Notes under the pieces: model-generated | Databases searched by the model: none | Seen by the model: the letters and a program-made list of their open reading frames with translations, nothing else | What the model was told of the DNA's origin: nothing | Part shown: positions 45,048-54,279 of the stretch, piece by piece | How positions within the stretch are numbered: the stretch's first letter is position 1 | Layout: each line of letters starts with the position of its first letter | Translations under genes and position numbers: made by a program | Assembly: GCF_018598585.1 (NCBI RefSeq) | Contig: NZ_JAHESD010000004.1 | Span: forward strand, 62,001 to 126,000 | Length of the DNA: 64,000 nucleotides | Direction of reading: 5' to 3' | Source: Chryseosolibacter indicum | GTDB lineage: Bacteria; Bacteroidota; Bacteroidia; Cytophagales; Cyclobacteriaceae

Positions 45048-45725
45048 TTATTTTTTAATCAATCCTCTTAGGGAAGCATAAGTAATAAGCTCAACAGTGT
45101 TTTTTACTTTCGCTTTCTGAACCAGGTTTTTTCGATGCGACTCTACTGTTTTTTCGGTGATAAAAAGCTTTTTAGCGATCTCTCTTGAAGAGGCGCCACT
45201 CGCGAGAAGTGCCAACACTTCTTTTTCCCTCTTTGAAAAAAACTCTTCAGTACTTTCAAGCGTATCTTCTAAACCTGCCAGAAACTGATTAAGGTTCTTC
45301 AGTTTTTTTGATGTCTCCTGGCAAATGTATTTCTTTCCCGAATGTACAATTTTAATCGCGTGGATCAACTCAGCATAGCCAGCTTTCTTAGATACAAAGC
45401 CAAGCGCACCAGCCTTGAATATTGTCGCTACACGATCAGCATCATCATATACAGAATGTGCAATCACTTTAATTGAAGGAGCAATTTTCTGAAGCCGCTT
45501 ACAGATTTCAAATCCGTCAATAGTTTGCAGGTGCTCCATAGAATCAAGATAGATGTCGAGAAGCAGTACATCTATATCAACAGTGTTAACTATTTTTAGG
45601 AACTGCTCTCCCTGGTGTGCTTCTCCTACCAGGTTCATGTCTTTGTCTTGTGAGAGGAGAAATCTAATACCATCTCTCATGATGGTGTAATCTTCGAGGT
45701 GAAAAACCTTTATTCTTGAAGGCAT
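45048..45725 (-). CDS. NarL/FixJ-family response regulator
   Basis: 225 aa: receiver domain (1-125) with the phosphoacceptor Asp57 (LLLDIYL), then a LuxR-type HTH (about 158-220: FSKREKEVLALLASGASSRE, KKLFITEKTVESHRKNLVQ). Together with the adjacent histidine kinase it makes a two-component system; the kinase follows 32 bp downstream. A TCCGGGA/TCCCGGA dyad lies just upstream of its start and could be an autoregulatory site. Confidence 0.92.
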   Translation of the reverse strand: MPSRIKVFHLEDYTIMRDGIRFLLSQDKDMNLVGEAHQGEQFLKIVNTVDIDVLLLDIYLDSMEHLQTIDGFEICKRLQKIAPSIKVIAHSVYDDADRVATIFKAGALGFVSKKAGYAELIHAIKIVHSGKKYICQETSKKLKNLNQFLAGLEDTLESTEEFFSKREKEVLALLASGASSREIAKKLFITEKTVESHRKNLVQKAKVKNTVELITYASLRGLIKK

Positions 45726-45798
45726 AGGTCTATGAAGGCAGCAAATGTATACGGAGCCTCCATTACAGACAATATTATCGATAAAAAAGTGCTAAAAA

Positions 45799-45814
45799 TC
45801 CGGGATTTCCCGGA
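45799..45814. promoter_or_regulatory. 7-bp inverted repeat in a divergent promoter region
   Basis: TCCGGGA (45799-45805) and TCCCGGA (45808-45814) form a dyad with a 2-bp centre. It lies between the divergent NarL-type regulator and the receiver gene starting at 45904, a position suited to a binding site for the regulator itself. Confidence 0.45.
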
Positions 45815-45892
45815 TAGCTAATTGATAAGCCCCTAACTACATTTGTTACTGACTAAGATAAAAAGCCTACCTGAAGGCTTGCCGCTTATACC

Positions 45893-45898
45893 TGGAGG
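45893..45898 (+). promoter_or_regulatory. Shine-Dalgarno site supporting a TTG start
   Basis: TGGAGG five bases before the TTG at 45904 supports initiation at that rare codon for the receiver gene; no ATG is available in frame at a suitable place. Confidence 0.55.
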
Positions 45899-45903
45899 TT
45901 TCT

Positions 45904-46332
45904 TTGCCTGATACTAAAAAAATAAACAACTACAAAAATCAAAGCGTCTTATACATTGATGATGATGAAGACGATCTGTCTTTATTTAAGATGGCTCTGG
46001 ATGCTTTAGATAATCGTATTCCGTATTTCGCAGTAGATTCAGCAGCAGAGGCTTTAAATCTTTTAAGTGAGGGAGAAATATCGCCTGACCTCATCCTTCT
46101 TGATCTAAATATGCCAGGACTTACAGGATTTGATTTCCTTTCAATCATCAAAGCGCATAGCGGACTCAGTTATATCCCCATTATAGTTCTCTCTACCTCT
46201 GTAAATGAAAAGGACATGTTGCGGGCAAAGGAGCTTGGCGCTAAAGCATTCTTTACAAAGCCAAGTACTTTTAACGAGCTTTGTAACATACTGACTCAGG
46301 TATTCAAAGATGAATACCTTATCGCAGAATAA
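45904..46332 (+). CDS. stand-alone receiver (response regulator) domain
   Basis: 142 aa from a TTG start. Receiver features: acidic DDDEDD cluster, phosphoacceptor Asp67 (LILLDLNMPG), Ser/Thr in VLSTSV and Lys in AFFTKPST. Single domain, the rcp1/CheY-like type; probably shuttles phosphate in the neighbouring two-component system. Divergent from the NarL regulator. Confidence 0.87.
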   Translation: MPDTKKINNYKNQSVLYIDDDEDDLSLFKMALDALDNRIPYFAVDSAAEALNLLSEGEISPDLILLDLNMPGLTGFDFLSIIKAHSGLSYIPIIVLSTSVNEKDMLRAKELGAKAFFTKPSTFNELCNILTQVFKDEYLIAE

Positions 46333-46386
46333 ACCGCTAGTCTTTCTCTTTCGTCTTACAAAAGAAATCTTCCTGTTTTAGGCAGG

Positions 46387-47784
46387 TTAAAGCAGATTAA
46401 TCAGCATATCCGGGAAAATTCCCAGTACCACTGTTACTATAAGGCAGATAACAAGGAGAATCTGATTAAGTACCGGAACTGCAATTGATTCAGTTTTATC
46501 TGATGACTTCAAATACATTGCTATAATTACACGGAAATAGTAATAGATGCCTATTAATGACGTAACAATTGCTAGTAAGACAAGTCCTACATGCCCTGCC
46601 TGGAAGGCTACGGTAAAAATGTAATACTTGGCAAAGAAGCCAGCAAGGGGAGGAATACCCGCTAATGATAATAACGAAACTGCCATGGTAAAAGCGAGAA
46701 AAGGATTACGTTTGGCCAAGCCGTTGAAGGAATCAACAATAGCATAGTCGCCTTCACCAGCTACATTGTGTAGTACAGCAAATGCACTAATAGAAGCGAC
46801 AGCATAAGCTAGCACATAATAAAACATGGCTCCTGATGAGATATCAGTTAATGAGACCAATGTAATTAACATATAACCGGCATGCGCAACACTTGAATAA
46901 GCAAGAATTCTCTTAACGCTATGTTGATAAACAGCGGTAACGTTGCTAACAACCAATGTAAGAACCGTGATGACAATAAGTACGTCAGTCCACTGAGGGG
47001 AAACAGGGCTGAAGCAAGTAGTAAATAAACGGAAGAAAGCAGCAAATGCAGCTATCTTTACGATAGTTGACATAAACGCTGTAACAACAGTAGGAGAGCC
47101 CTCATAAACATCCGGTGCCCAAAAATGAAAAGGAACTGCTGAGATTTTAAACAACAGACCAACCATCATTAGAAGAACGCCAGCATATAGTAAGGCGCTT
47201 GTTTCAGACTCCGGACTTAAAATCTTTTGCGCTATCTGACTCAAATCAAATGAGGCTGTAACGCCATAAATCAGCGCGATACCAAACAACAGGAATCCAG
47301 TAGCGAATGAACCCATTAAAAAGTATTTGAAGGAAGCTTCGTTTGAAAGGAGATCCTTCATTTTACTTCCCGCTAGAATGTACAAGGCAACTGAAAGTAT
47401 TTCAATGCCCAGGAATAACATAGCAAGGTTGCTATAAGAAACCATAAATACGGCACCTACCAACGCAAAAATCACCAATGCGAAATGATCAGTAACATGG
47501 GTGTTATTATGGAAATAGTCACTGGACATCATAAACCATAACAAAGCAATGACAGAGATGCCGGTGCTGAAAGCGACAGCATAATTGTCAAAGGTAAGCA
47601 TGTTGCTATAGTAGGAATGACCAGTATTCCAATCGAGGATAAGTAGTACAGCAGAAGCAATTAATCCAAGAACAACAATCGGAAATAGTGCTCTTCTGAA
47701 ATTGAATATTTCAGCTATCAATGAAAAAATTCCTAATCCTGAAAGAACAAATACAGCGTTCATAATTTCTATAATTAAGCGCAC
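46387..47784 (-). CDS. nuoN: NADH-quinone oxidoreductase subunit N
   Basis: 465 aa antiporter-like membrane subunit of complex I, with about 14 helices. The proton-pumping motif region WAPDVYEGSPTVVTAFMST and KISAVPFHFWAPD, plus SSVAHAGYML and SLLSLAGIPPLAGFFAKYY, are diagnostic. Last gene of the nuo operon; the start may instead be the ATG at 47763 (MNAVFVLSGLG). Gap of 142 bp to nuoM. Confidence 0.92.
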   Translation of the reverse strand: MRLIIEIMNAVFVLSGLGIFSLIAEIFNFRRALFPIVVLGLIASAVLLILDWNTGHSYYSNMLTFDNYAVAFSTGISVIALLWFMMSSDYFHNNTHVTDHFALVIFALVGAVFMVSYSNLAMLFLGIEILSVALYILAGSKMKDLLSNEASFKYFLMGSFATGFLLFGIALIYGVTASFDLSQIAQKILSPESETSALLYAGVLLMMVGLLFKISAVPFHFWAPDVYEGSPTVVTAFMSTIVKIAAFAAFFRLFTTCFSPVSPQWTDVLIVITVLTLVVSNVTAVYQHSVKRILAYSSVAHAGYMLITLVSLTDISSGAMFYYVLAYAVASISAFAVLHNVAGEGDYAIVDSFNGLAKRNPFLAFTMAVSLLSLAGIPPLAGFFAKYYIFTVAFQAGHVGLVLLAIVTSLIGIYYYFRVIIAMYLKSSDKTESIAVPVLNQILLVICLIVTVVLGIFPDMLINLL

Positions 47785-47926
47785 ATCCTGTGCAATACTT
47801 TTTATCTTATAAACCTCATCTTATACTTTTAGGTTAGATAGATGAGATAGTTTTAGTGCTTATCGTTTATCCGTGGCTTACTCCTTGCCTAAATTACCTG
47901 CTCATTAAATCAATAACCCAAATCTC

Positions 47927-49402
47927 TTATTGGCCTTTTAAAGCTTGGTAACTGCTGATTATCGTGTACAGGTTATCGACCGCAGCTTCTGAGATCTTTA
48001 AAAGAGGGGCAGGATAAACTCCGATAAAAATAATAATGGCTACAATAGGGAATAAAACTAGTTTCTCTGTTGTACCTAAATCTATAAAACCTCTGGTGTT
48101 TGAATTTGTTTCTCCCAGCATGGTCTGCTGGAAGCTTCTAAGCATGTACACGGCTCCGAGAATCATTGTCAAGCCTGCTACAGCGCCGATAATGTAGTTG
48201 TATTGAAATACAGAGTTAATCAACAGGAATTCGCCGACAAACCCACTGGTCAACGGCAATGAAACATTACCAAGCATGATGATAACAAATACAGTTGTAA
48301 AAACAGGAGCGATATTCCTGATTCCTCCTAGGTTTGATATTTCCTGGGTAGCTGTTCTGGAAATAATGATATCAATAACATAGAATAACCCTACAATAAT
48401 GAATCCGTGACTCACCATTTGAATGATTGCACCCTGCATACCAAGCTTATTCATCGTAAACAACCCTGCTGCTATTAGACCAACGTGCGCAATAGAAGAG
48501 TAAGCGATAAGCCTTTTCAGATCTTTCTGTACAATTGCTAAGCAGGATGCATATACAATTCCGATAACTGAGATTATTAGAGCAACATTGCCGTATATAG
48601 CAACACCCCCCGGTACTACAGGGATAAGCCAGCGTATAACGCCATAAATGCCCATCTTTAACATGATACCAGAAAGCAGCATAGTGCCTTGCGTAGGCGC
48701 CGTATTGTAAGTATCTGGTTGCCATGTATGGAAAGGAAACACTGGCATTTTTACTGCGAAAGCAATAAAGATGGCCCAGAATATTATCCGTTGATCAAAT
48801 TCAGAAAGGCTTTGTCCCGCAGCATAAAGTGCCTTGATATCAAAGCTATGACTTCCAGGAGTTTGATAGTACAGATAAATGAATCCCAGAAGCATTACTA
48901 AACTTCCTGCAAGTGTGTAGATAAAGAACTTTAATGTAACAGCACCTCTGTTAATTCCTCCCCAGCGCAGGCAGATGAAATAAATGGGTATCAATGCCAT
49001 TTCCCAGAATATGTAAAACAGGAAGCCGTCAAGTGCGACGAAAACACCTACAAGGGCCATCTCCATAAACAGGATTAGACTGTAAAAGGAGTTAGCTTTT
49101 TCGTAGTTATGGTTGAAAGAAGATAATACAATGAAAGGGGTAAGTACTGTGGTGAGCAGTACGAGTAATAAGCTGATACCGTCAATCGCTACATGAAAGT
49201 TAATACCCAAAGAAGCTATCCAAGGAGTATTTATTTCGAATTGAGCTTCTGCAGTAGGTTGAAATTGAAAGGCTACGTAAATAGAAAGAACAAGCTCAAT
49301 TAAGGAAGCAGTTAAAGCCCAACCCTTTGCCTGATTGGAATTAAGTGCTAACACAATGAGGGCCGCAACAAAAGGCCAGAAGATCAATACAGCAGTCAAC
49401 AT
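47927..49402 (-). CDS. nuoM: NADH-quinone oxidoreductase subunit M
   Basis: 491 aa from ATG 49402, starting just before the first helix; an in-frame ATG at 49429 adds nine residues. Antiporter-like subunit: FWEMALIPIYFICLRWGG, KMPVFPFHTWQPDTYNTAPT, YSSIAHVGLIAAGLF, and MVSHGFIIVGLFYV. Contains the Lys and Glu residues of the membrane proton path in helices 5-8. Preceded by nuoL, 74 bp. Confidence 0.93.
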   Translation of the reverse strand: MLTAVLIFWPFVAALIVLALNSNQAKGWALTASLIELVLSIYVAFQFQPTAEAQFEINTPWIASLGINFHVAIDGISLLLVLLTTVLTPFIVLSSFNHNYEKANSFYSLILFMEMALVGVFVALDGFLFYIFWEMALIPIYFICLRWGGINRGAVTLKFFIYTLAGSLVMLLGFIYLYYQTPGSHSFDIKALYAAGQSLSEFDQRIIFWAIFIAFAVKMPVFPFHTWQPDTYNTAPTQGTMLLSGIMLKMGIYGVIRWLIPVVPGGVAIYGNVALIISVIGIVYASCLAIVQKDLKRLIAYSSIAHVGLIAAGLFTMNKLGMQGAIIQMVSHGFIIVGLFYVIDIIISRTATQEISNLGGIRNIAPVFTTVFVIIMLGNVSLPLTSGFVGEFLLINSVFQYNYIIGAVAGLTMILGAVYMLRSFQQTMLGETNSNTRGFIDLGTTEKLVLFPIVAIIIFIGVYPAPLLKISEAAVDNLYTIISSYQALKGQ

Positions 49403-49476
49403 GTTTATCTGTTTTTCTTTGTGTTTCATTTACAGATGCACACAAAAGGGCATCTGTTTACTACACACGAAGTATT

Positions 49477-51375
49477 TTAAATTAAACTCTTTACAACAAG
49501 AATGATAATGATGCTAATAACCATTGTGAATATGTAAAAACCAGTATTACCAGTTTGTACAATACGAATGGTCTTTCCGCCCCACGTTACAATTCGTCCT
49601 GCGCCATTCACGATACCATCGATAAATAATCTTTCTATAACAGCATCCATTGCCTTGGATAAAGCATTGAGCGGTTTAGTGATTAAAGCCGCATAGAGTT
49701 CATCTATATAATATTTGTTATAAACTAGTTTCTGTATTCCATCAATTGACTCATCATTCGCTGGTACTTGTTTTCCTCGTACATACATTACATAAGCTAC
49801 AACAATCATAACGAGAGTCAATCCGATAACTAATCCCATAAGCATCAATTCTGTAGCATGTTCCAGGTGATGTGGCTGAGCTATTGCAGTTGATTTTTCA
49901 AATACAGGAGCGAGGAAGTTATTTAACGCATGATGTCCTCCAAGTACTTCAGGAATACCAACAAAACCACCGATGATTGAAAGTATACCAAGAACTATCA
50001 AAGGAATTGTCATGCTCTTTGGGGATTCGTGAATGTGGTGTTGTACTTCATGCGATGCTCTTGTGTCTCCTGAGAAAGTCAGGAAGAAAAGACGGAACAT
50101 ATAGAAGGCAGTGAGTAAAGAAGCAACTAATGCAATTCCGTATACAAATGGGTTATGAGCAAAGGCATTTGCAAGTATTTCATCTTTTGAGAAAAATCCT
50201 GCAAAAGGAGGTATACCAGAAATCGCAAGCGTTCCAATAAGAAAAGTAGCGAAGGTAACAGGAAGATATTTTCTTAAACCTCCCATTTTACGAATATCTT
50301 GTTCGCCGCTCATTCCATGAATTACACTACCTGCACCTAAGAACAACAATGCCTTAAAGAAAGCATGTGTCATCATGTGAAAGATACCTGTTGTGTAAGC
50401 ACCTAGACCTAACGCAACAAACATTAACCCCAATTGGCTAACGGTGGAATAGGCGAGTACTTTTTTAATATCGTTTTGAGTAATAGCAATGGTGGCAGCA
50501 AATAAAGCAGTAGCCAAACCGATAATGGTTACAATATCAAGTGCAAGCGGTGATAGAGAATAAAGAACGTTATTTCTGGCAATCATATAAATACCAGCAG
50601 TAACCATGGTTGCTGCGTGAATCAACGCAGAGACAGGCGTAGGACCTGCCATCGCATCCGGAAGCCAGGTATATAAAGGTATCTGAGCGCTTTTACCAAC
50701 CGCACCAACGAAAAGAAGGACAGTAATCCAGGTAATTATTTCTGAGCCAGTAGTAAAACTTCCTGCAGTAGCAAATACATCAGCATAGGCAACACTTCCG
50801 AAATGAACAAAGATTAGGATGACGCCAAGGATTAACCCAAGGTCTCCAATGCGGTTCATTATAAAAGCTTTTTTAGCAGCGTTATTGTACTCCGTGTTTT
50901 TGAACCAGAACCCTATCAATAGATAGGAGCATAAACCTACGCCTTCCCAGCCAACGAACATCAGAAGATAGTTTGCTCCCATTACAAGGAGTAGCATGAA
51001 GAAGATAAAGAGGTTCAGGTACGCAAAAAATCTGTTGAACCCTGCATCCTCGTGCATATACCCTGTAGAGTAGAGGTGAATTAGGAAACCAACTCCTGTG
51101 ATGATTAGCATCATCAGCCCACTCAAAGGGTCAACAAGGAATGAGAAAGAAACAGAAAGTTTACCTGTAGTAATCCAGTCAAAAGCTGTAAGTGTTAGTG
51201 CATGCTGACCCTCTTCCAATTGGAGAAATACAAGAATTGAAAGAATGAATGAAATGAGCACAGAGGCACAGGCTATTACTGACACCAATCCTTTAGATAA
51301 ATATCTGTTGAATAAACCAATGATCAGAAAACCAAGAAGGGGAGAAAGCGGAATTAAACCTATCAAGTTGTCCAT
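49477..51375 (-). CDS. nuoL: NADH-quinone oxidoreductase subunit L
   Basis: About 632 aa; the ATG at 51375 overlaps the nuoK stop by one base (TAATG), a translational-coupling arrangement; an ATG at 51381 would add two residues. Motifs VGWEGVGLCSYLLIGFW, AGPTPVSALIHAATMVTAGIY, YSTVSQLGLMFVALGLG and GIPPFAGFFSKDEIL identify the largest antiporter-like subunit, with the C-terminal lateral helix region beginning about residue 500. Confidence 0.94.
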   Translation of the reverse strand: MDNLIGLIPLSPLLGFLIIGLFNRYLSKGLVSVIACASVLISFILSILVFLQLEEGQHALTLTAFDWITTGKLSVSFSFLVDPLSGLMMLIITGVGFLIHLYSTGYMHEDAGFNRFFAYLNLFIFFMLLLVMGANYLLMFVGWEGVGLCSYLLIGFWFKNTEYNNAAKKAFIMNRIGDLGLILGVILIFVHFGSVAYADVFATAGSFTTGSEIITWITVLLFVGAVGKSAQIPLYTWLPDAMAGPTPVSALIHAATMVTAGIYMIARNNVLYSLSPLALDIVTIIGLATALFAATIAITQNDIKKVLAYSTVSQLGLMFVALGLGAYTTGIFHMMTHAFFKALLFLGAGSVIHGMSGEQDIRKMGGLRKYLPVTFATFLIGTLAISGIPPFAGFFSKDEILANAFAHNPFVYGIALVASLLTAFYMFRLFFLTFSGDTRASHEVQHHIHESPKSMTIPLIVLGILSIIGGFVGIPEVLGGHHALNNFLAPVFEKSTAIAQPHHLEHATELMLMGLVIGLTLVMIVVAYVMYVRGKQVPANDESIDGIQKLVYNKYYIDELYAALITKPLNALSKAMDAVIERLFIDGIVNGAGRIVTWGGKTIRIVQTGNTGFYIFTMVISIIIILVVKSLI

Positions 51376-51707
51376 TACCATTTCAGTTTATTCAATACTT
51401 TAATATCAGTAGAGCGGGTGTTATTATAAATCACGATCAGGATGGCAAGCCCAACAGCAACTTCTGCCGCAGCCACTGCCATAATAAAGAATACGAAGAC
51501 TTGCCCTGCGCCATCACCATGATGCGCGGAAAATGCTACAAGTAACAGGTTTACTGCATTGAGCATTAATTCAATGCACATGAATATGATGATGATATTT
51601 CTTCTGTAGAGAACACCAAGCACCCCGATTACAAAAAGTGCTGTGCTAAGCCAGATATAATAATTTAACGGCACGCCTTGTATGGCCGCACTAACAGCAT
51701 TATTCAT
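51375..51707 (-). CDS. nuoK: NADH-quinone oxidoreductase subunit K
   Basis: 110 aa, three membrane helices. The family block [20 protein letters not shown], with the conserved membrane Glu in [11 protein letters not shown], and [18 protein letters not shown] with a second Glu are clear. It starts eight bases inside the end of nuoJ and hands over to nuoL by overlapping stop and start. Confidence 0.94.
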   Translation of the reverse strand: MNNAVSAAIQGVPLNYYIWLSTALFVIGVLGVLYRRNIIIIFMCIELMLNAVNLLLVAFSAHHGDGAGQVFVFFIMAVAAAEVAVGLAILIVIYNNTRSTDIKVLNKLKW

Positions 51708-52284
51708 TGGTAAGCTCTTTTACTTTAATATTATTAGTTGCCGAATCGGCGAATTTCCCATTTCTGTTTTTAGCAATTTGCTGTGCTCTACGCATATGAT
51801 TTTTTCCGAGCATTACTGCACCTACCATCGCTGTTAATAAAAGCAGAGACACAATTTCAAAAGGCAAAAGAAACTCATTGAATAACAGGTTTCCTAAGTT
51901 CTTTACAAGACCGATCTTGCTATTGCTGCCTAGCTCGATAACACCTGTTTCAACTCCTCGTAAGGCGCCAATAATTACAACCATTAGTAATCCTGATGAA
52001 ATTACTGCAGCAAATTTGAGTATGTTACTTTTCTGAGACTCCGTCTCCTGATTCAAGTTAAGAAGCATAATCACATAGAGAAAAAGTACCATAATTGCTC
52101 CGGCGTAAACAATGATGTGAACTGCAGCCAGGAATTGTGCGTTAAGCAGTAGATAGTGGCACGCTACACAAAAGAACGTGATTACAAGGTACAATACACT
52201 GTAAATCGGGTTCCTCGAAAACACAACCATCAGTGCACTCAGCACAGCCAGGAAGGAGAGGAAGTAAAATGCGTATAAAGTCAC
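51700..52284 (-). CDS. nuoJ: NADH-quinone oxidoreductase subunit J
   Basis: 194 aa, five membrane helices. [20 protein letters not shown] and [20 protein letters not shown] are the typical motifs. The start is GTG at 52282-52284, with no ATG before the first helix. It is separated from nuoI by 364 bp of non-coding DNA, an unusually large gap for this operon, holding heptamer repeats. Confidence 0.92.
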   Translation of the reverse strand: MTLYAFYFLSFLAVLSALMVVFSRNPIYSVLYLVITFFCVACHYLLLNAQFLAAVHIIVYAGAIMVLFLYVIMLLNLNQETESQKSNILKFAAVISSGLLMVVIIGALRGVETGVIELGSNSKIGLVKNLGNLLFNEFLLPFEIVSLLLLTAMVGAVMLGKNHMRRAQQIAKNRNGKFADSATNNIKVKELTNE

Positions 52285-52403
52285 GATACTTAAGTTGTTT
52301 AGTATTACGTTTTGTGCCGCAAATATGGCACTTCGGACTTAAAGTCCCTTATTTATCTAATTCATTTTTCTTACACTTCAAAGCTCATCTGGCTTTTGAA
52401 GGG

Positions 52404-52562
52404 GCATTGATCATTAGTCACTGGTCATCGGATTCACTTTGACTAGTTCACTTCTCTTGCAACTCAAATTCATCAAATCTTATCAGAGTCACTCGTCATC
52501 AGTCAACGGTCATTAGTCATTAGTAATGTACTCTCGACTATCTACTATTGACAATTGACTTT
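52404..52562. repeat. degenerate heptamer repeats in the nuoJ-nuoI gap
   Basis: In 7-bp phase from 52404 the gap reads as related words. The clearest run is 52488-52522, five successive units starting GTCA (including GTCATCA, GTCAACG and two GTCATTA); a second run, 52535-52562, has units such as CTACTAT and TGACAAT. Other units in between diverge. It resembles STRR words based on GGTCA and TGACAA. Confidence 0.75.
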
Positions 52563-52619
52563 TTTAAGCACGAAACTTAAAAAAGAACAATTATCATGAT
52601 CACAGGCGCCAGAAAATGA

Positions 52620-52654
52620 ACTGGCAACTGCTCTTTGCCTACTGCCTACTATTT
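52620..52654. repeat. short heptamer run touching the nuoI stop
   Basis: Five 7-bp units (pattern ACTGCCT and variants) at 52620-52654. The last unit, ACTATTT, contains the stop codon of the minus-strand nuoI (TAG at 52649-52651 on that strand). The run may therefore have supplied or altered the end of the gene. Confidence 0.55.
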
Positions 52655-53218
52655 ATTATGACTAAACTCTTTGTGTTTCTTGAATTCAAGAACAGCAGGA
52701 GTTTGCCTTTTTGTTACATCAATTCTTTTATCAACAGGCTCTACCAGTTTATCTTTTCCATAGATAAAGCCATCTCTGCCGTAATCTGTAGAGACAAGTC
52801 TGTCTGTTAAGAAAATCGCTTCTTTAGGACAAGCTTCTTCACAAAGTCCGCAGAAGATGCAGCGAAGCATGTTAATTTCATAGGTAACTGCGTATTTCTC
52901 TTCCCTGTATAGATGTTCTTCACCTTTCTTACGTTCGCCGGAAGTCATGGTAATTGCTTCTGCAGGGCAGGATACAGCACAAAGTCCGCACGCCGTACAG
53001 CGCTCCGCACCTTTTTCATCACGCTTTAATACGTGATGTCCGCGCCAGATAGCACTAAACTCTCTTTTCTTTTCCGGATATTTTATAGTTGTCTTTCTCT
53101 TGAAAAAGTGACGAAGGGTAATCATTACACCACCGAGAATCGCTGGGAGGTACATACGCTCCGCCAGCGTCATCTCTTTCTTTACAACAACTTTTGATCT
53201 TCCCGATAAGGATTGCAT
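52649..53218 (-). CDS. nuoI: NADH-quinone oxidoreductase subunit I
   Basis: 189 aa with two 4Fe-4S clusters: Cys74/77/80/84 in CTACGLCAVSC and Cys120/123/126/130 in CIFCGLCEEAC, the N6a and N6b sites. Carries electrons from the hydrophilic arm to NuoB. Start 20 bp after nuoH; its end is inside the repeat run noted above. Confidence 0.95.
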   Translation of the reverse strand: MQSLSGRSKVVVKKEMTLAERMYLPAILGGVMITLRHFFKRKTTIKYPEKKREFSAIWRGHHVLKRDEKGAERCTACGLCAVSCPAEAITMTSGERKKGEEHLYREEKYAVTYEINMLRCIFCGLCEEACPKEAIFLTDRLVSTDYGRDGFIYGKDKLVEPVDKRIDVTKRQTPAVLEFKKHKEFSHNK

Positions 53219-53238
53219 AGCAAATCTCCTTTATATTT

Positions 53239-54279
53239 TTATTTAACTAATATCTTCACTAGTCCTGTGATCGCAACATTGGCGATTGCCAGAGGAATTA
53301 AAATTTTCCAGCCCAGGTTCATCAGCTGATCATATCGGAAACGAGGTAAAGTCCAACGTACCCACATGAAGAAGAAGATGAAGAAGCCTATCTTTAAAAA
53401 GAAAGCTACTGTTCCTAGTATTGTAACAAGGTTAGGATCTAATCCCAGGTCATTTTGGAATGGGAAATTGAACCCACCGAAGTAAAGCGTAGCCATTAGT
53501 GCAGAAGATGTAAACATGTTTATATACTCTGCAAAGAGGTAGAAGCCAAGCTTCATACTGCTATACTCCGTATGGTAGCCACCTACAAGTTCAGTCTCTG
53601 ATTCAGGTAAATCGAATGGCATACGGTTACATTCTGCAAAAGCGCAGATAATGAACATTAGAAATCCTACAGGCTGATACACCACATTCCACATGTTCCA
53701 ATCACTTCCAACGCCGCCACCTTGCATTAAAGCAATTTCTCGTAGCGATAAGGTGCCTGTTAGCATAATGAGCGCTATAATGGATAACCCCATAGCTAAT
53801 TCATAGCTAATCATCTGGGCGGAAGCACGAATGGCACCTAATAAAGAGTACTTATTATTGGACGCCCAGCCGCCGATCATAATACCATAAACGCCGATTG
53901 ACACAACTCCGAAAACATAGAGAATACCAATATTAATATCAGCAATCTGTAGGGTGTAGGTCTCTCCACCAATAGTAATCGTATTTCCCCAAGGGATTAC
54001 AACCCCAGCCATAATAGCTGTGATCATGGCAATACAGGGCCCTACAATAAATAGAAACTTGTTAGATACATTGGGAATAATCTCTTCCTTCATAAACATC
54101 TTCACACCATCAGCCAATGGTTGAAGAATTCCGAAAGGACCTGCTCTGTCCGGACCAACACGATCCTGCATGAATGCAGCTACCTTTCTTTCTAGGTAGG
54201 TTGAATACATGGCCACCAGAAGGGTGATTCCAAACACTGCGAGAACAAGTGCTAACTTATAGATTAAAAAAGTGCTCAT
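53239..54279 (-). CDS. nuoH: NADH-quinone oxidoreductase subunit H
   Basis: 346 aa, eight membrane helices. Family signatures are YLERKVAAFMQDRVGPDRAG, PFGILQPLADGVKMFMKE, NRMPFDLPESETELVGGYH and LPRFRYDQLMNLGWK. Forms the quinone entry chamber with NuoB and NuoD. ATG overlaps the nuoG stop by four bases (ATGA). Confidence 0.95.
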   Translation of the reverse strand: MSTFLIYKLALVLAVFGITLLVAMYSTYLERKVAAFMQDRVGPDRAGPFGILQPLADGVKMFMKEEIIPNVSNKFLFIVGPCIAMITAIMAGVVIPWGNTITIGGETYTLQIADINIGILYVFGVVSIGVYGIMIGGWASNNKYSLLGAIRASAQMISYELAMGLSIIALIMLTGTLSLREIALMQGGGVGSDWNMWNVVYQPVGFLMFIICAFAECNRMPFDLPESETELVGGYHTEYSSMKLGFYLFAEYINMFTSSALMATLYFGGFNFPFQNDLGLDPNLVTILGTVAFFLKIGFFIFFFMWVRWTLPRFRYDQLMNLGWKILIPLAIANVAITGLVKILVK

